Position numbers and translations under genes: made by a program | Part shown: positions 1 to 7,997 of the stretch, in pieces | Layout of the letters: every line of letters starts with the position of its first letter | How positions within the stretch are numbered: the first letter of the stretch is position 1 | Assembly: GCA_963800475.1 (NCBI GenBank) | Contig: CAWDAZ010000002.1 | Span: 806,001-870,000, forward strand | Length of the DNA: 64,000 nucleotides | Origin: Palsa-465 sp963800475 | GTDB lineage: Bacteria > Actinomycetota > Thermoleophilia > Solirubrobacterales > Solirubrobacteraceae | Direction: 5' to 3' | The notes under the pieces: generated by a model | Seen by the model: only the letters and a program-made list of their open reading frames with translations | Databases searched by the model: none | Told to the model about the DNA's origin: nothing

Positions 1-196
1 TGAACACGTGGACGCCCGGGCGCGCCGTTGAATGCGAGACGTCGATCCCGTTGATGCGCGCGTGCGCCCACGGCGAGCGCACGAACGTCACGTGGAGCGC
101 CCCGGGGATCGCGATGTCGTCGACGTAGCGACCCTGTCCGGTGATGAACCGAGGATCTTCTTTGCGGCGAACCCGCTTTCCTACGACGTTGGCCAC
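1..196 (-). CDS. Molybdopterin-binding large subunit (CoxL/xanthine dehydrogenase family), N-terminal fragment
   Basis: Partial gene whose 3' part lies beyond the left edge. The translation starts at a GTG (196) and reads VVGKRVRRKEDPRFITGQGR, then YVDDI, then FVRSPWAHARI. This is the signature N-terminus of aerobic CO dehydrogenase/aldehyde oxidase/xanthine dehydrogenase large subunits: the K-R-x-x-D-x-x-R-F-x-x-G block, then the YVDD block, then the RSP-x-AHA block. Such subunits carry the molybdenum cofactor and pair with FAD and 2Fe-2S subunits, which are not visible here. No Shine-Dalgarno sequence is evident. A second in-frame GTG lies six codons upstream. The family is clear; the substrate cannot be told from 65 residues. 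Confidence 0.8.
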   Translation of the reverse strand, partial: MANVVGKRVRRKEDPRFITGQGRYVDDIAIPGALHVTFVRSPWAHARINGIDVSHSTARPGVHVF

Positions 197-417
197 GGCG
201 GCGCAGCTTTGCACACCGCTGAACCGGGGTGCAAGGTGGTCGCGTTCGCGACTCCGCCCGCGGCGTCGGTGACCGTCACGGTCAGCCGCCCGTGAGCTTG
301 TGAGAACCGGCGGGTGAGCACGGTCCCGTCGCCGCCGCTGACCCGCGCGATTGGGTGGCAGCCGCTGTCGGCGATTCGCACCCGCAGCGCCGGGTACACG
401 CGGATCGGCAGCGTCAT
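181..417 (-). CDS. Doubtful small ORF, Ig-like fragment
   Basis: A 78-residue reading frame with GC-rich third positions, between the carboxypeptidase and the molybdenum-hydroxylase fragment. Its C-terminal half (RLTVTVTDAAGGVANATT) resembles a beta-strand of a bacterial Ig-like extracellular domain. The frame stays open upstream of its ATG, has no Shine-Dalgarno sequence, and overlaps the start of the next gene by 16 bp. It may be a relic of a longer secreted protein or chance coding bias. Confidence 0.3.
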   Translation of the reverse strand: MTLPIRVYPALRVRIADSGCHPIARVSGGDGTVLTRRFSQAHGRLTVTVTDAAGGVANATTLHPGSAVCKAAPPWPTS

Positions 418-472
418 CGTGTGGCGATCGACAAGCGGGCCTGAGCGCGCGCGGCCCGCGGGGGACCGCTCG

Positions 473-1522
473 TCACGCGCGGCCGCGGAGCTTCGCGAAC
501 CCGGCGTTCAGCAGCGTCGTGGCCTGGTCGAGCGTGTCGCCCGAGTGGAGCAGCACCACCCCGAGCCACGTCCGGCCGCGACGCGCCGCCCCGACGAGGC
601 ACGGGCCAGAGGCGTCGGTGAACCCGGTCTTGACGCCGTCGGCGCCCGGATAGCCGGTCACCAGCAGCGGGTTGTTGTTGTACAGGTACAGCTTCCCGCC
701 CTTGATCGGGAATGGCAGGATCGCGCTGCGGGAGGCCACGATCCTCGCGAGCAGCGGCTGCTCGAGCACGAGGTGCGCGATCAGCGCCAGCTCGGCGGCG
801 CACGAGTGGTTGCCCTGGTCGACGATCCCGGACACGCTGTTGAAGCGCGTGCAGTGCAGCCCCAGCTGCCTGGCCCTGGCGTTCATCAGCGCGATGAACC
901 GCGTCTGGGCCCCGGCCACGTGCTGCGCCAGCGCGATCGCCGCGTCGTTGCCGGACGGGAGCAGCAGTCCGTACAGGAGGGGCAGGACCGGGACGCGCTT
1001 GCCCTGGGGGAGCAGCCCGACCCCCGAGCCGCTGAAGTGAGTGGCGGCGCGGGTGATCAGAACCTTGTCGGAGGGGCGGGAGTGCTCGAGCACCACCAGC
1101 GCGGTCATCATCTTCGTGAGGCTCGCGATCTCGAGCGCACGCTCCGGTTGCCGCTCCCACAGCACCGCGCCGGTCTTGACGTCGAACAGGATCCCGGACC
1201 GCAGCGGCATCTTCAGGCGGACGTTGACCCGTTCCGAGGCCGGGCCGAGGCGGGTCGCGTAGCTCGGCGGCGCGACGGACGCCTGCTCGGCGGCGCCCTG
1301 ATGACCGCGCTTGACGTGCGGGTGCACAGCCGGTTTCGCGGTCGAGGGCCCCGACGCGTTCGACGCCATCAGCCACCGCAGCAGCCCGGCCGCCAGCACA
1401 ATCACCGCCAGCCCGAGCAGGATCGGCGAGATGCCGCGTCTGCGGCGCGGCGGTCCGGTTCGGGGTACGCCGCGCCGTCGGCGCTGCCTCCCGCCCTGGA
1501 GCACGCTGCGGCGGCTCGTCAC
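473..1522 (-). CDS. D-alanyl-D-alanine carboxypeptidase (peptidase S11, PBP5-like)
   Basis: Trims the terminal D-Ala from peptidoglycan stem pentapeptides at the outer face of the membrane. The 349-residue protein has an Arg-rich cytoplasmic N-terminus, one membrane anchor (about residues 31-52) and a Pro/His-rich linker. The penicillin-binding fold follows with all three active-site motifs: S134-L-T-K137, S190-G-N192 and K298-T-G300. The C-terminal beta-domain of E. coli PBP5 is absent, as in many actinobacterial homologues. It starts with a GTG that overlaps the stop of the upstream 58-residue membrane protein (GTGA), so the two are probably translationally coupled. Confidence 0.9.
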   Translation of the reverse strand: MTSRRSVLQGGRQRRRRGVPRTGPPRRRRGISPILLGLAVIVLAAGLLRWLMASNASGPSTAKPAVHPHVKRGHQGAAEQASVAPPSYATRLGPASERVNVRLKMPLRSGILFDVKTGAVLWERQPERALEIASLTKMMTALVVLEHSRPSDKVLITRAATHFSGSGVGLLPQGKRVPVLPLLYGLLLPSGNDAAIALAQHVAGAQTRFIALMNARARQLGLHCTRFNSVSGIVDQGNHSCAAELALIAHLVLEQPLLARIVASRSAILPFPIKGGKLYLYNNNPLLVTGYPGADGVKTGFTDASGPCLVGAARRGRTWLGVVLLHSGDTLDQATTLLNAGFAKLRGRA

Positions 1523-1695
1523 TTCTTCCGCGGAGGCTCGGTGAGGGCGCCGATGATCCCGACCCCGACGACGACCACCACGAACACCCCGACGACGCCG
1601 AGGCCGGTGATGCCGTTGTGCGCGATGTCGAGCACGGTCAGCGTGGCCATCGTGATGATGAAGACCAGCGCAATGGCGAACACGACGAAGCGCAC
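1519..1695 (-). CDS. Small integral membrane protein, 58 residues
   Basis: Unrecognised small protein in the gap between the rhomboid-like gene and the carboxypeptidase. It reads MRFVVFAIALVFIITMATLT, a short loop (DIAHNGIT), a second hydrophobic stretch (GLGVVGVFVVVVVGVGIIGA) and a charged tail ending PPRKK. That gives two probable membrane helices. The GTG start lies 4 bp past the rhomboid-like stop, and its TGA overlaps the GTG of the carboxypeptidase by 4 bp. Codon choice is strongly GC3. The tight coupling on both sides argues that it is a real gene; function unknown. Confidence 0.7.
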   Translation of the reverse strand: MRFVVFAIALVFIITMATLTVLDIAHNGITGLGVVGVFVVVVVGVGIIGALTEPPRKK

Positions 1696-1699
1696 GGCG

Positions 1700-2470
1700 T
1701 CAGTACACCGGGCGCGGCGGCGGCACGGCCTTGCGCCTCGTCGCGAGCAGCTTGATGGTCAACAGGCCGAAGGCGAAGCCGCCCAGCTGCGCGACGTACG
1801 CAAGCCAGCTGTCCGAGCCGGTCGGGTTGATCAGGTCGGCCGCCGCGAACAACGCCTGCCCGACGAACCACACCGCGAGCATCACCAGCACCGGAATCTC
1901 GATCACCGTCACAAAGAAGATGATGATCGTGAGCGCGAACACGCGCGCCCCCGGGTACAGGAGCATGTAGCCGCCGAGCACCGCCGCGATAGCTCCCGCT
2001 GCGCCCACCGTCGGCGCTGTCGAGTTAGGCGCGAACCCGACCAGCAGCGCGAGCGTCACGACCCCGCCGAGGATGTAGAAGCCGAGGAACTTCGCGTGTC
2101 CCATCGCGTCCTCGACGTTGTTGCCGAACAGCCACAGGAAGATCATGTTGCCGAGGATCTGGACGATCGACGCGTGCATGAACATGCTCGTGAAGATCGT
2201 CTCCCAGGTTGGGATCGTGCCCGGGCTCGGTCCGTGCGCGCACACCGGCGGGCCGCCCGGCTGACCCGCCGGCAGGATGCAGTGCGCGCCCGGGTGGGTG
2301 AGCGCATACGGGATCGCGCCGTACTTGACCAGCTCATGTGTGTCGGGGCCACTGATGATCGAGCCGCCGTGGAGGGCGGCCACGAGGTAGAAGGCGAAGT
2401 TCGCGACGATCAGCCCCAACGTCACGAACGGGAAGCGATCCGCCGGGATGTTGTCCTTGATCGGGATCAC
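1700..2470 (-). CDS. Rhomboid-family membrane protein lacking catalytic residues (pseudoprotease)
   Basis: 256 residues, six or so membrane helices, with clear rhomboid landmarks: an N-terminal PADRFPFVT segment, LGNMIFLWLFGNNVEDAMG after the first loop, and the glycine-rich helices 4 and 6. Active rhomboids have GxSG on helix 4 and a His on helix 6. Here the sequence is G156-A-A158-G, so Ser is replaced by Ala, and Y-V-A-Q228-L-G-G, so His is replaced by Gln. The loop His usually preceding LGN is also Gln (IVQ). Both codons were checked in the DNA. By family rules it cannot cleave substrates and may bind or sequester membrane proteins. It heads the 58-residue protein/carboxypeptidase operon. 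Confidence 0.88.
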   Translation of the reverse strand: MIPIKDNIPADRFPFVTLGLIVANFAFYLVAALHGGSIISGPDTHELVKYGAIPYALTHPGAHCILPAGQPGGPPVCAHGPSPGTIPTWETIFTSMFMHASIVQILGNMIFLWLFGNNVEDAMGHAKFLGFYILGGVVTLALLVGFAPNSTAPTVGAAGAIAAVLGGYMLLYPGARVFALTIIIFFVTVIEIPVLVMLAVWFVGQALFAAADLINPTGSDSWLAYVAQLGGFAFGLLTIKLLATRRKAVPPPRPVY

Positions 2471-2479
2471 GCGCGCGGG

Positions 2480-2485
2480 AGGTTA
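2480..2485 (-). promoter_or_regulatory. -10 box TAACCT of the rhomboid-like gene
   Basis: TAACCT on the minus strand lies 9 nt before the GTG start at 2470. No Shine-Dalgarno sequence lies between, which fits a leaderless or nearly leaderless transcript. Confidence 0.5.
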
Positions 2486-2545
2486 GGTCCGGCCGCGGGC
2501 GGGACGCGCCGGCGCGCGCGACGGCCGGACGCTTGGCGGTGTCCT

Positions 2546-3514
2546 TCAGACCGGCGCTGCGGCGGTGCGCGGCTCCGGCACGTGCTCGTCGGCGTGGTAC
2601 GAGCTCCGCACCAGCGGTCCGGCTGCGACGTGCTCGAAGCCGAGCTCGTAAGCGAGCCGCTCGAGCGCGGCGAACTCATCCGGATGCCAGTAGCGGACGA
2701 TCGGGAGGTGGTTCTCGGTCGGCCGCAGGTACTGCCCGATCGTCAGCACCTGGACGTGATGTTCCCTCAGCGTCCCGAGTGTGTCGATCATCTCGTCGAA
2801 CGACTCGCCGAGCCCGACCATCAGCCCGGATTTGGTGAGCACCCGCTCGCCACCCATCTCCTTGGCGTTCGCGAGCACGCGGCAGGAGCGCTCGAACTTC
2901 GACCCCCGCCGCGCGACCGGATACAGCCGCGGCACCACCTCGACGTTGTGGTTGAACACGTCGGGCCGTTCGGCGATCACCTTCGCGAGCGGCATCTCCT
3001 CACCGCGGAAGTCGGGGGTCAGCACCTCGACCTTGGTATCCGGGGCTTGGCTGCGAATCTGCCTGATCACGCCGACAAACGCCGACGCGCCGTAATCAGG
3101 GAGGTCGTCGCGGTCCACGCTGGTGATGACGGCGTGCTTGAGGCCCATCCGCGCGACGGAGCGGGCCACCCGCGCCGGCTCGAGCGGATCGTTCCAGGTC
3201 GGCTTGCCCGTCTTGACGTTGCAGAACCCGCACCGGCGCGTGCACGTGTCCCCGAGGATCATGAATGTGGCGGTGCCGCGCTGCCAGCACTCGCCGATGT
3301 TCGGGCAGGCGGCCTCCTGACACACGGTGTGCAGGTTCTCGGCGTCGATCAGCCCCTTGAGCTCGCGGTACTTCGGCCCGCCGGGGGCCGGGACCTTGAA
3401 CCACGGCGGCTTGCGCCCGCGGTGCGGTTGCACGTCCGGCCCAAGGACCTCGAGCACGTCCTGGATCCCACCCGGGTTGGCTCTGGAGCGCGTTGCGTGC
3501 GGCCGCTCGTTCAC
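2546..3514 (-). CDS. lipA: Lipoyl synthase
   Basis: Radical-SAM enzyme that inserts two sulfurs into protein-bound octanoyl groups. The 322-residue length is normal. The auxiliary 4Fe-4S cluster cysteines are C65, C70 and C76 (CQEAACPNIGEC); the radical-SAM cluster is C91-x3-C95-x2-C98 (CTRRCGFC). The C-terminal R-S-S-Y, whose Ser ligates the auxiliary cluster, is present near residue 306. The GTG start (3514) is preceded at 7 nt by TAGCCT, suggesting leaderless expression. It is not in the same operon as lipB (6.0 kb) but serves the same oxo-acid dehydrogenase encoded there. Confidence 0.97.
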   Translation of the reverse strand: MNERPHATRSRANPGGIQDVLEVLGPDVQPHRGRKPPWFKVPAPGGPKYRELKGLIDAENLHTVCQEAACPNIGECWQRGTATFMILGDTCTRRCGFCNVKTGKPTWNDPLEPARVARSVARMGLKHAVITSVDRDDLPDYGASAFVGVIRQIRSQAPDTKVEVLTPDFRGEEMPLAKVIAERPDVFNHNVEVVPRLYPVARRGSKFERSCRVLANAKEMGGERVLTKSGLMVGLGESFDEMIDTLGTLREHHVQVLTIGQYLRPTENHLPIVRYWHPDEFAALERLAYELGFEHVAAGPLVRSSYHADEHVPEPRTAAAPV

Positions 3515-3521
3515 CAGTCAG

Positions 3522-3527
3522 AGGCTA
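3522..3527 (-). promoter_or_regulatory. -10 box TAGCCT of lipA
   Basis: TAGCCT on the minus strand, separated from the lipA GTG by 7 nt, with no Shine-Dalgarno sequence between. Confidence 0.55.
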
Positions 3528-3591
3528 CTCCGGCACACAGTTGGCTCAGCGCGTGTCACGCGTGTCGCGTCTTGGTCGGGACGATGGGCGG

Positions 3592-4698
3592 ATGCAGACA
3601 GGGACTCGCTCCACGCCCGGGCATGGTCGACAAAACGAAGAATCCGTTCGCTTTCTCGACCATGCCTCCTTGGAGCAGGCGATCGTGGGCGTGGCGAACG
3701 CTCAGCACCTGGTGTTTTCGCTGGCCCAGGTCGTTCAGCTTGGACCGACGCCGAGGGCGGCTCAGATGCGCGCCGGCATCTCCCGTCTCCACCGCATCCA
3801 CCGCATCCACCAGGCCGTCTACTCACTGGTCCCCAAGGAACGCCTGACCCGTGAGGGCCGCTGGATGGCCGCGGTGCTCGCCTGCGGCGAGGGCGCGGTC
3901 CTCTCGCACCGCAGCGCGGCCTCGCTCCACGGGCTTCGCCGCACGGACCGCACGAACATCGACGTGACCGTGCCGCGGCGGTCGTCGCGCCGGCACGCCG
4001 GAATCGACGTACACCGCTCGCTCGCGCTCACCGACGAAGACACCACGATCGTCGACGGTATCCCGTGTACGACGGTCGCGCGGACGTTGCTCGACCTCGC
4101 TGCGGTCCTAGCTCGGCGCCCGGTCGAGCGGGCCTTCGACCAGGCGGAGATCGAGGGCGTGCTGGACCTCCGCGCCGTCGCCGAGCAACTCGACCGGCAT
4201 CCGAACCACCGCGGCGCGCCGACCGTGAAGGCGATCCTCGCCGAGCACTACATCGGCACCACCCTCACCGTCAGCGAGCTCGAGGAGGCGTTCTTCGCGC
4301 TGTGCCGCCGGGCACGGGTTCGGCAGCCGGAGGTCAACGAATGGGTCGATCTCGGCGACGGCGAACCTCCGATCAAGGCCGACTTCCTGTGGCGGGAGGA
4401 GCGCGTGATCGTCGAGGCGGACGGCGATCGCTTCCACCGCACGCACCAGGCGCGGGGCGATCCGCGACGCGATCAGCGCGCGATGCTCGCCGGCTGGCGG
4501 CCGGTCCGGACGACCTGGCGCCAGGTGATGCTGCGGCCGCGCGAGCTCGAGGCGATGCTCGCGCGACTGGTCGGTGAGGCGAACGCCTCGGCGCCGGCGC
4601 CCGCGCCCGCGCCTATGCCCGCGCCGGCGCGCCCACCGAGACAATCCGCCACGGCTGGTCCTTGTCGTCCGACAGTCCCATCGTCCACTGCTCGGTGA
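3592..4698 (+). CDS. AbiEi-like regulator fused to a DUF559-type PD-(D/E)XK domain
   Basis: The N-terminal part (RLHRIHRIHQAVYSL, then LTREGRWMAAVLACGEGAVL and SHRSAASLHGLR) is the winged-helix and C-terminal region of type IV AbiEi-like antitoxins. The C-terminal part (IKADFLWREERVIVEADGDR) is the Vsr/DUF559 nuclease fold, with the Asp and the Glu-x-Asp of a PD-(D/E)XK site. The role is unproven; such fusions are common in actinobacteria and may be DNA-binding regulators or nucleases. A 9-bp tandem duplication (3790-3807) adds an extra H-R-I to a conserved motif. The start is uncertain: ATG 3592, or TTG 3670 or GTG 3685 by family alignment. The Ala/Pro-rich tail overlaps the convergent Tim44-like gene by 86 bp. 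Confidence 0.8.
   Translation: MQTGTRSTPGHGRQNEESVRFLDHASLEQAIVGVANAQHLVFSLAQVVQLGPTPRAAQMRAGISRLHRIHRIHQAVYSLVPKERLTREGRWMAAVLACGEGAVLSHRSAASLHGLRRTDRTNIDVTVPRRSSRRHAGIDVHRSLALTDEDTTIVDGIPCTTVARTLLDLAAVLARRPVERAFDQAEIEGVLDLRAVAEQLDRHPNHRGAPTVKAILAEHYIGTTLTVSELEEAFFALCRRARVRQPEVNEWVDLGDGEPPIKADFLWREERVIVEADGDRFHRTHQARGDPRRDQRAMLAGWRPVRTTWRQVMLRPRELEAMLARLVGEANASAPAPAPAPMPAPARPPRQSATAGPCRPTVPSSTAR
3622..3664 (+). promoter_or_regulatory. 43-bp near-perfect palindrome at the 5' end of the AbiEi-like gene
   Basis: Eighteen-base arms pair at 16 of 18 positions around a 7-base centre. The outer arms are CATGGTCGA and TCGACCATG, the inner arms AAACGAA and TTCGCTTT. If translation starts at 3670 or 3685, the palindrome lies in the leader, where an autoregulatory operator would be expected. 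If translation starts at 3592, it lies in codons 11-25. Confidence 0.55.
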
Positions 4699-5983
4699 AG
4701 CGCGACTGGGTCTCGGGGTTCCCCGACACGACCGCCGTCGTGTCGCGGTCCTCGATGTAGCGCCGCCCCTCGATGTGCACCTCGAGATGCATCGTGGGCG
4801 GGTCGGACTTCGCGTCGAGCGTCGCGATCCGGATCTCGCGGATCCGCGGGCCACGCACCACCAGCCGGGTCTTCCCGCTCGGGTCGCCGGGGTGCAGCAG
4901 CTCCTGGACCACGTCGCGGTCGGCGATCTCCTCGAGGTCGCTGCGGTCGCCGTCGATCGCCTGCGCCCATGCACCGACCGCGCGGCGCGCCGCGACCTCG
5001 AGGATGTCGGGCGCGAACCGCGCGTCGGCGAGGCTCAGGTCGTTGGCGGCCGCGCGCGCGTCGCCCTCGAAGTCGAGGTCCGCCACCTCGGCGATCTTGG
5101 TCCCTTCGGGAACGGCCTCGGCCGCCGCGCCTTCGACCAGTGCCTCGTCGCGCATCGCGCCCTCGTCGTCCTCGGGCGTGGCGACGATCTCGTCGCTGAG
5201 CTCGTGCCCGCCCTCCTTCTCCTGCTCGATCGACTCCAGGATCCAATGCACCTCGCCGTCTACCTCACGCTTGGCGAGCGTCCAGTACTCGAACGCGTCG
5301 ATCACGGTCGAGGAGCTACCCGTGTGGGTCATGATCTGGCCGGTCGACGTCTCAACGTAGTCGCGCGCCTTCGCCTCGATCACCACCACGACCCGGTCGT
5401 CGGCCGGGTCGGCGGCGTTGTGGAGGCCCACGTACTCGACCCGCGGCTGCCCGAGCGGCTCGACGTGGTTGCGCCAGCCCTTGCGCTCGAAGTCGTCGAG
5501 CCGCCGGCTCCACTCGGCCCACAGCTCGGCTCCGACGAGCCGTTGCAGGCGCCCGCGGTCGCTCGCGTTCCAGGCGGACTGGATATCGAGCCACAGCTGC
5601 GCGGCCTGCGCGTGGACGGTGTCGCTGTCGAACGCCGCGTCGTCCTCGGCTGCCACCGCGGCGGCAGTCTCCACGCGGCGCTCGCGCTGGCGAACGTGAT
5701 GGCGCCGCGCCAGCACCATCATCCGCATGTACATCACCACCGCGACGAACACGAGGACCCCCGCGATCACGATCGCGAGAAACGCTCCGAAGCCGAGGTG
5801 CGCGCGACCGCCCGGACCAGGGCCGCCGCCGTAGTAGCCGCCCCCGAACCCTCCGCCCCCGAACCCGCCCCCGCCGCCGCCGCCGCCGAAGCCGGCGCTC
5901 CCGCCCCCGCCGAGTGCGAGCGCGGGCCCCGCCGCGATCCACGTGGCGAGCACGGCCGCAGGGATGGCGATCAGTCGCTTCAT
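4613..5983 (-). CDS. Membrane-anchored protein with two Tim44-like domains
   Basis: 456 residues. A signal-like N-terminus (residues 1-24) is followed by a Gly-rich segment (about 25-60, runs of GGGGFGGG and YYGGG) and one membrane helix (about 66-88, AFLAIVIAGVLVFVAVVMYM). Two soluble halves follow. Each resembles the Tim44-like/NTF2-type fold: residues about 125-260, with AQLWLDIQSAWNASDRGRL and an EYWTLAKRE strand, and about 300-450, with VGAWAQAIDGDRSDL and RFTEQWTMGLSDD. An acidic linker rich in E and D joins them. Related bacterial proteins are of unknown function and are annotated as import-motor homologues by fold only. It starts from its own ATG at 5983 and precedes no partner. Confidence 0.75.
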   Translation of the reverse strand: MKRLIAIPAAVLATWIAAGPALALGGGGSAGFGGGGGGGGFGGGGFGGGYYGGGPGPGGRAHLGFGAFLAIVIAGVLVFVAVVMYMRMMVLARRHHVRQRERRVETAAAVAAEDDAAFDSDTVHAQAAQLWLDIQSAWNASDRGRLQRLVGAELWAEWSRRLDDFERKGWRNHVEPLGQPRVEYVGLHNAADPADDRVVVVIEAKARDYVETSTGQIMTHTGSSSTVIDAFEYWTLAKREVDGEVHWILESIEQEKEGGHELSDEIVATPEDDEGAMRDEALVEGAAAEAVPEGTKIAEVADLDFEGDARAAANDLSLADARFAPDILEVAARRAVGAWAQAIDGDRSDLEEIADRDVVQELLHPGDPSGKTRLVVRGPRIREIRIATLDAKSDPPTMHLEVHIEGRRYIEDRDTTAVVSGNPETQSRFTEQWTMGLSDDKDQPWRIVSVGAPARA

Positions 5984-6001
5984 GCGTCAGTCATTGTCCT
6001 A

Positions 6002-6709
6002 CTACAGCTGCAGCGCTGCGACCCGGCGCTCGAGCCGCGTTCGGCCGATCAGCCGTTGCCGGCGCCCGAGCGCCTCGGCCAGCGAGAACGCCGCCCGCCG
6101 GCGGAAGCACTTGAGCTGCCCGGCGAGGCGGCCGGTCTCCTTGATCAGCGAGGTCATCTGCACACCGTCGAGCCCGCATGGGACGATCCACTGGAACGGC
6201 TGCAGGTCGTTCTCGACGTTGATCGCGAACCCGTGCGTGCTCACGCCCCGCTGGACGTGCACGCCGATCGACGCGATCTTCCGCTCGTCGACCCATACGC
6301 CGGTGTAGTCGGGGCCGTCCTCGGGGCGGGCCCGCGCCTGGATCCCCTCCTCGCCGAGCGCTGAGCAGAGCGCCTGCTCGAGCGTGCGCACGTACGCGAC
6401 GACGTCGCCGACGCGGACGATCGGGTAGCCGACCAGCTGCCCGGGACCGTGGTAGGTGACCTTCCCGCCGCGGTCAGTCTCGACGACGTCGATGCCCTGC
6501 ATCCGGTACCAATCCTCGCCCATCGGCAGCTCGCCCTCGCCAGAGCGCCGCCCGCGCGTGTACACGGGCCAGTGCTCGAGCGTGAGCAGCACGTCGGGCA
6601 CCTCGTCCCGCTGCCGGGAGGCCCGGACCAGCTCCTGAAGCGCGAGTGCCTCGCGGTACTCGACGGTGCCGAGGTGGCACACCCACAGCTCTGGACGCGC
6701 GCTGCGCAT
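6002..6709 (-). CDS. lipB: Octanoyl-[acyl carrier protein]:protein octanoyltransferase
   Basis: Transfers octanoate from ACP to lipoyl domains, giving the substrate for LipA. The 236-residue protein has the family signature RGGKVTYHGPGQLVGYP (residues 80-96), the catalytic Lys K144 (RKIASIGVHV) and the acyl-thioester Cys C178 (WIVPCGL). The start is the ATG at 6709, 10 nt after the E2 stop. Longer in-frame extensions overlap E2 and lack family similarity. It is the last gene of the E1alpha-E1beta-E2-lipB operon, so lipoylation capacity is made together with the E2 protein that needs it. Confidence 0.95.
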   Translation of the reverse strand: MRSARPELWVCHLGTVEYREALALQELVRASRQRDEVPDVLLTLEHWPVYTRGRRSGEGELPMGEDWYRMQGIDVVETDRGGKVTYHGPGQLVGYPIVRVGDVVAYVRTLEQALCSALGEEGIQARARPEDGPDYTGVWVDERKIASIGVHVQRGVSTHGFAINVENDLQPFQWIVPCGLDGVQMTSLIKETGRLAGQLKCFRRRAAFSLAEALGRRQRLIGRTRLERRVAALQL

Positions 6710-6719
6710 CTTCTCGATG

Positions 6720-7997
6720 CTAGTCCGCGACCAACCCCTCGAGGTGGCGCTTGACGGTCGCCAGGAATTGGGCGGCGAGCGCTCCATCGAGCGCTCGGTG
6801 ATCCCAGCTCAGCCCGAGGATCGTGATCGGACGGATCGCGATCGAGTCGTTCCCATCGGCGTCGGTGACCACCACCGGGCGCTTCACGACCGCCTCGAAG
6901 TCGAGGATCGCGACCTGCGGCTGGTTGATGATCGGGGTCGCCATGATCGAGCCGTACTGCCCCGGGTTGGTGATCGTGAACGTGGCGTCCCGAACATCGT
7001 CCGGGGTCAGCTCCTTCGACCGGGCGCGGCCCGCCAGATCCCTGACCCGCGCCGCGAGGCCCTCGGCCGACAGCTCGTGCGCTCCGTGGATCACCGGGAC
7101 GATCAGGCCATCGTCGCCGAGCGACACCGCGATCCCGAGGTTGACCTCCTGGTGGGCCGTGTAGCGCTCGCCCTCGAGCCACGCGTTGAGGGCCGGGTGC
7201 TCCCGGAGCGCGTCGACCGTGGCCCGTGCGACGAACGCGAGCGCGGTGACACCCAGCTTCACTCGGGCACGCTCGACCCGGGACATGTCGACCTCGATCC
7301 AGGTCGTGCAGGTCGCGGCAGTTTCGAGCGAGCGCTTCATGTGCTCGCCGATCTGGCGGCGCATGCGAGACAGCGTCGGGGATGCCGCCGGGCCGCCGGC
7401 CGGCGGCGTAGCGGGCTCGGGTCGGTACGGGCTCTCGATGTGGAGCGGCGCGTCCTCGACCGCCCCCGCCTCGATGAACGCGAGCACGTCATGCTTGCGC
7501 ACCCGTCCGTCGCGACCGGTGCCGGGCACCTCGCTCAGGTCGATGCCGTGCTCGGCGGCGATCCGCTGGACGACGGGGGAGTAACGGCGTGCGCCGTGCG
7601 CGGCGGCGCCGTTCGCGCCCCGGCCGTTCGTCGAAACACCGGATTTCGGCAGATCATGGGGTTGGGCGGACGTCGCGGCGGTCGGTGAACCCTCCACCCG
7701 CGCCGGCGCCGGGACGTCAACAGATCCGCCGACCGCGATCCGCGCCAGCACCTCGCCGACGGGTACGGTCGCTTCGACCGCGACGACGATCTCGTGGACG
7801 ATCCCGCTGACCGGTGCCGGGACCTCGGTGTCGATCTTGTCGGTCGAGATCTCGCAGATCGTCTCGTCGGCTGCGATCTGGTCGCCGACGCCGACGCGCC
7901 ACGCGACCAGCGTCCCCTCGACGACCGACACACCCATCTGCGGCATCGTCACTTCGACGATCGTCGCCGCCCAGCCTTCAGTACGCGAGGAGTTCAC
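6720..7997 (-). CDS. 2-oxo acid dehydrogenase E2, dihydrolipoamide acyltransferase
   Basis: Core acyltransferase of a pyruvate or branched-chain 2-oxo acid dehydrogenase. Residues 14-90 form one lipoyl domain with the modified Lys at STDKI (K54). An Ala/Pro linker leads to the peripheral subunit-binding domain (about 138-175, RRYSPVVQRIAAEHGIDL). The catalytic domain ends in WDHRALDG, with His400 and Asp404. The GTG start at 7997 lies inside the E1beta gene and has a strong GGGAGG six bases ahead. Overlap with E1beta is 20 bp. Substrate choice (pyruvate or branched-chain) is not resolved; the alpha/beta-type E1 favours a branched-chain or acetoin-type enzyme. Confidence 0.93.
   Translation of the reverse strand: MNSSRTEGWAATIVEVTMPQMGVSVVEGTLVAWRVGVGDQIAADETICEISTDKIDTEVPAPVSGIVHEIVVAVEATVPVGEVLARIAVGGSVDVPAPARVEGSPTAATSAQPHDLPKSGVSTNGRGANGAAAHGARRYSPVVQRIAAEHGIDLSEVPGTGRDGRVRKHDVLAFIEAGAVEDAPLHIESPYRPEPATPPAGGPAASPTLSRMRRQIGEHMKRSLETAATCTTWIEVDMSRVERARVKLGVTALAFVARATVDALREHPALNAWLEGERYTAHQEVNLGIAVSLGDDGLIVPVIHGAHELSAEGLAARVRDLAGRARSKELTPDDVRDATFTITNPGQYGSIMATPIINQPQVAILDFEAVVKRPVVVTDADGNDSIAIRPITILGLSWDHRALDGALAAQFLATVKRHLEGLVAD

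Noticed and set aside
314..3847. Very long plus-strand open frame of 1177 codons
   Set aside because: It is the antisense shadow of the carboxypeptidase, rhomboid-like and lipA genes. It is Arg/Pro/His-rich with no family motif; long spurious frames are expected at this GC content.
4574..6364. Plus-strand open frame of 596 codons
   Set aside because: Antisense to the Tim44-like and lipB genes; low-complexity Arg/Asp/Leu composition and no motif.
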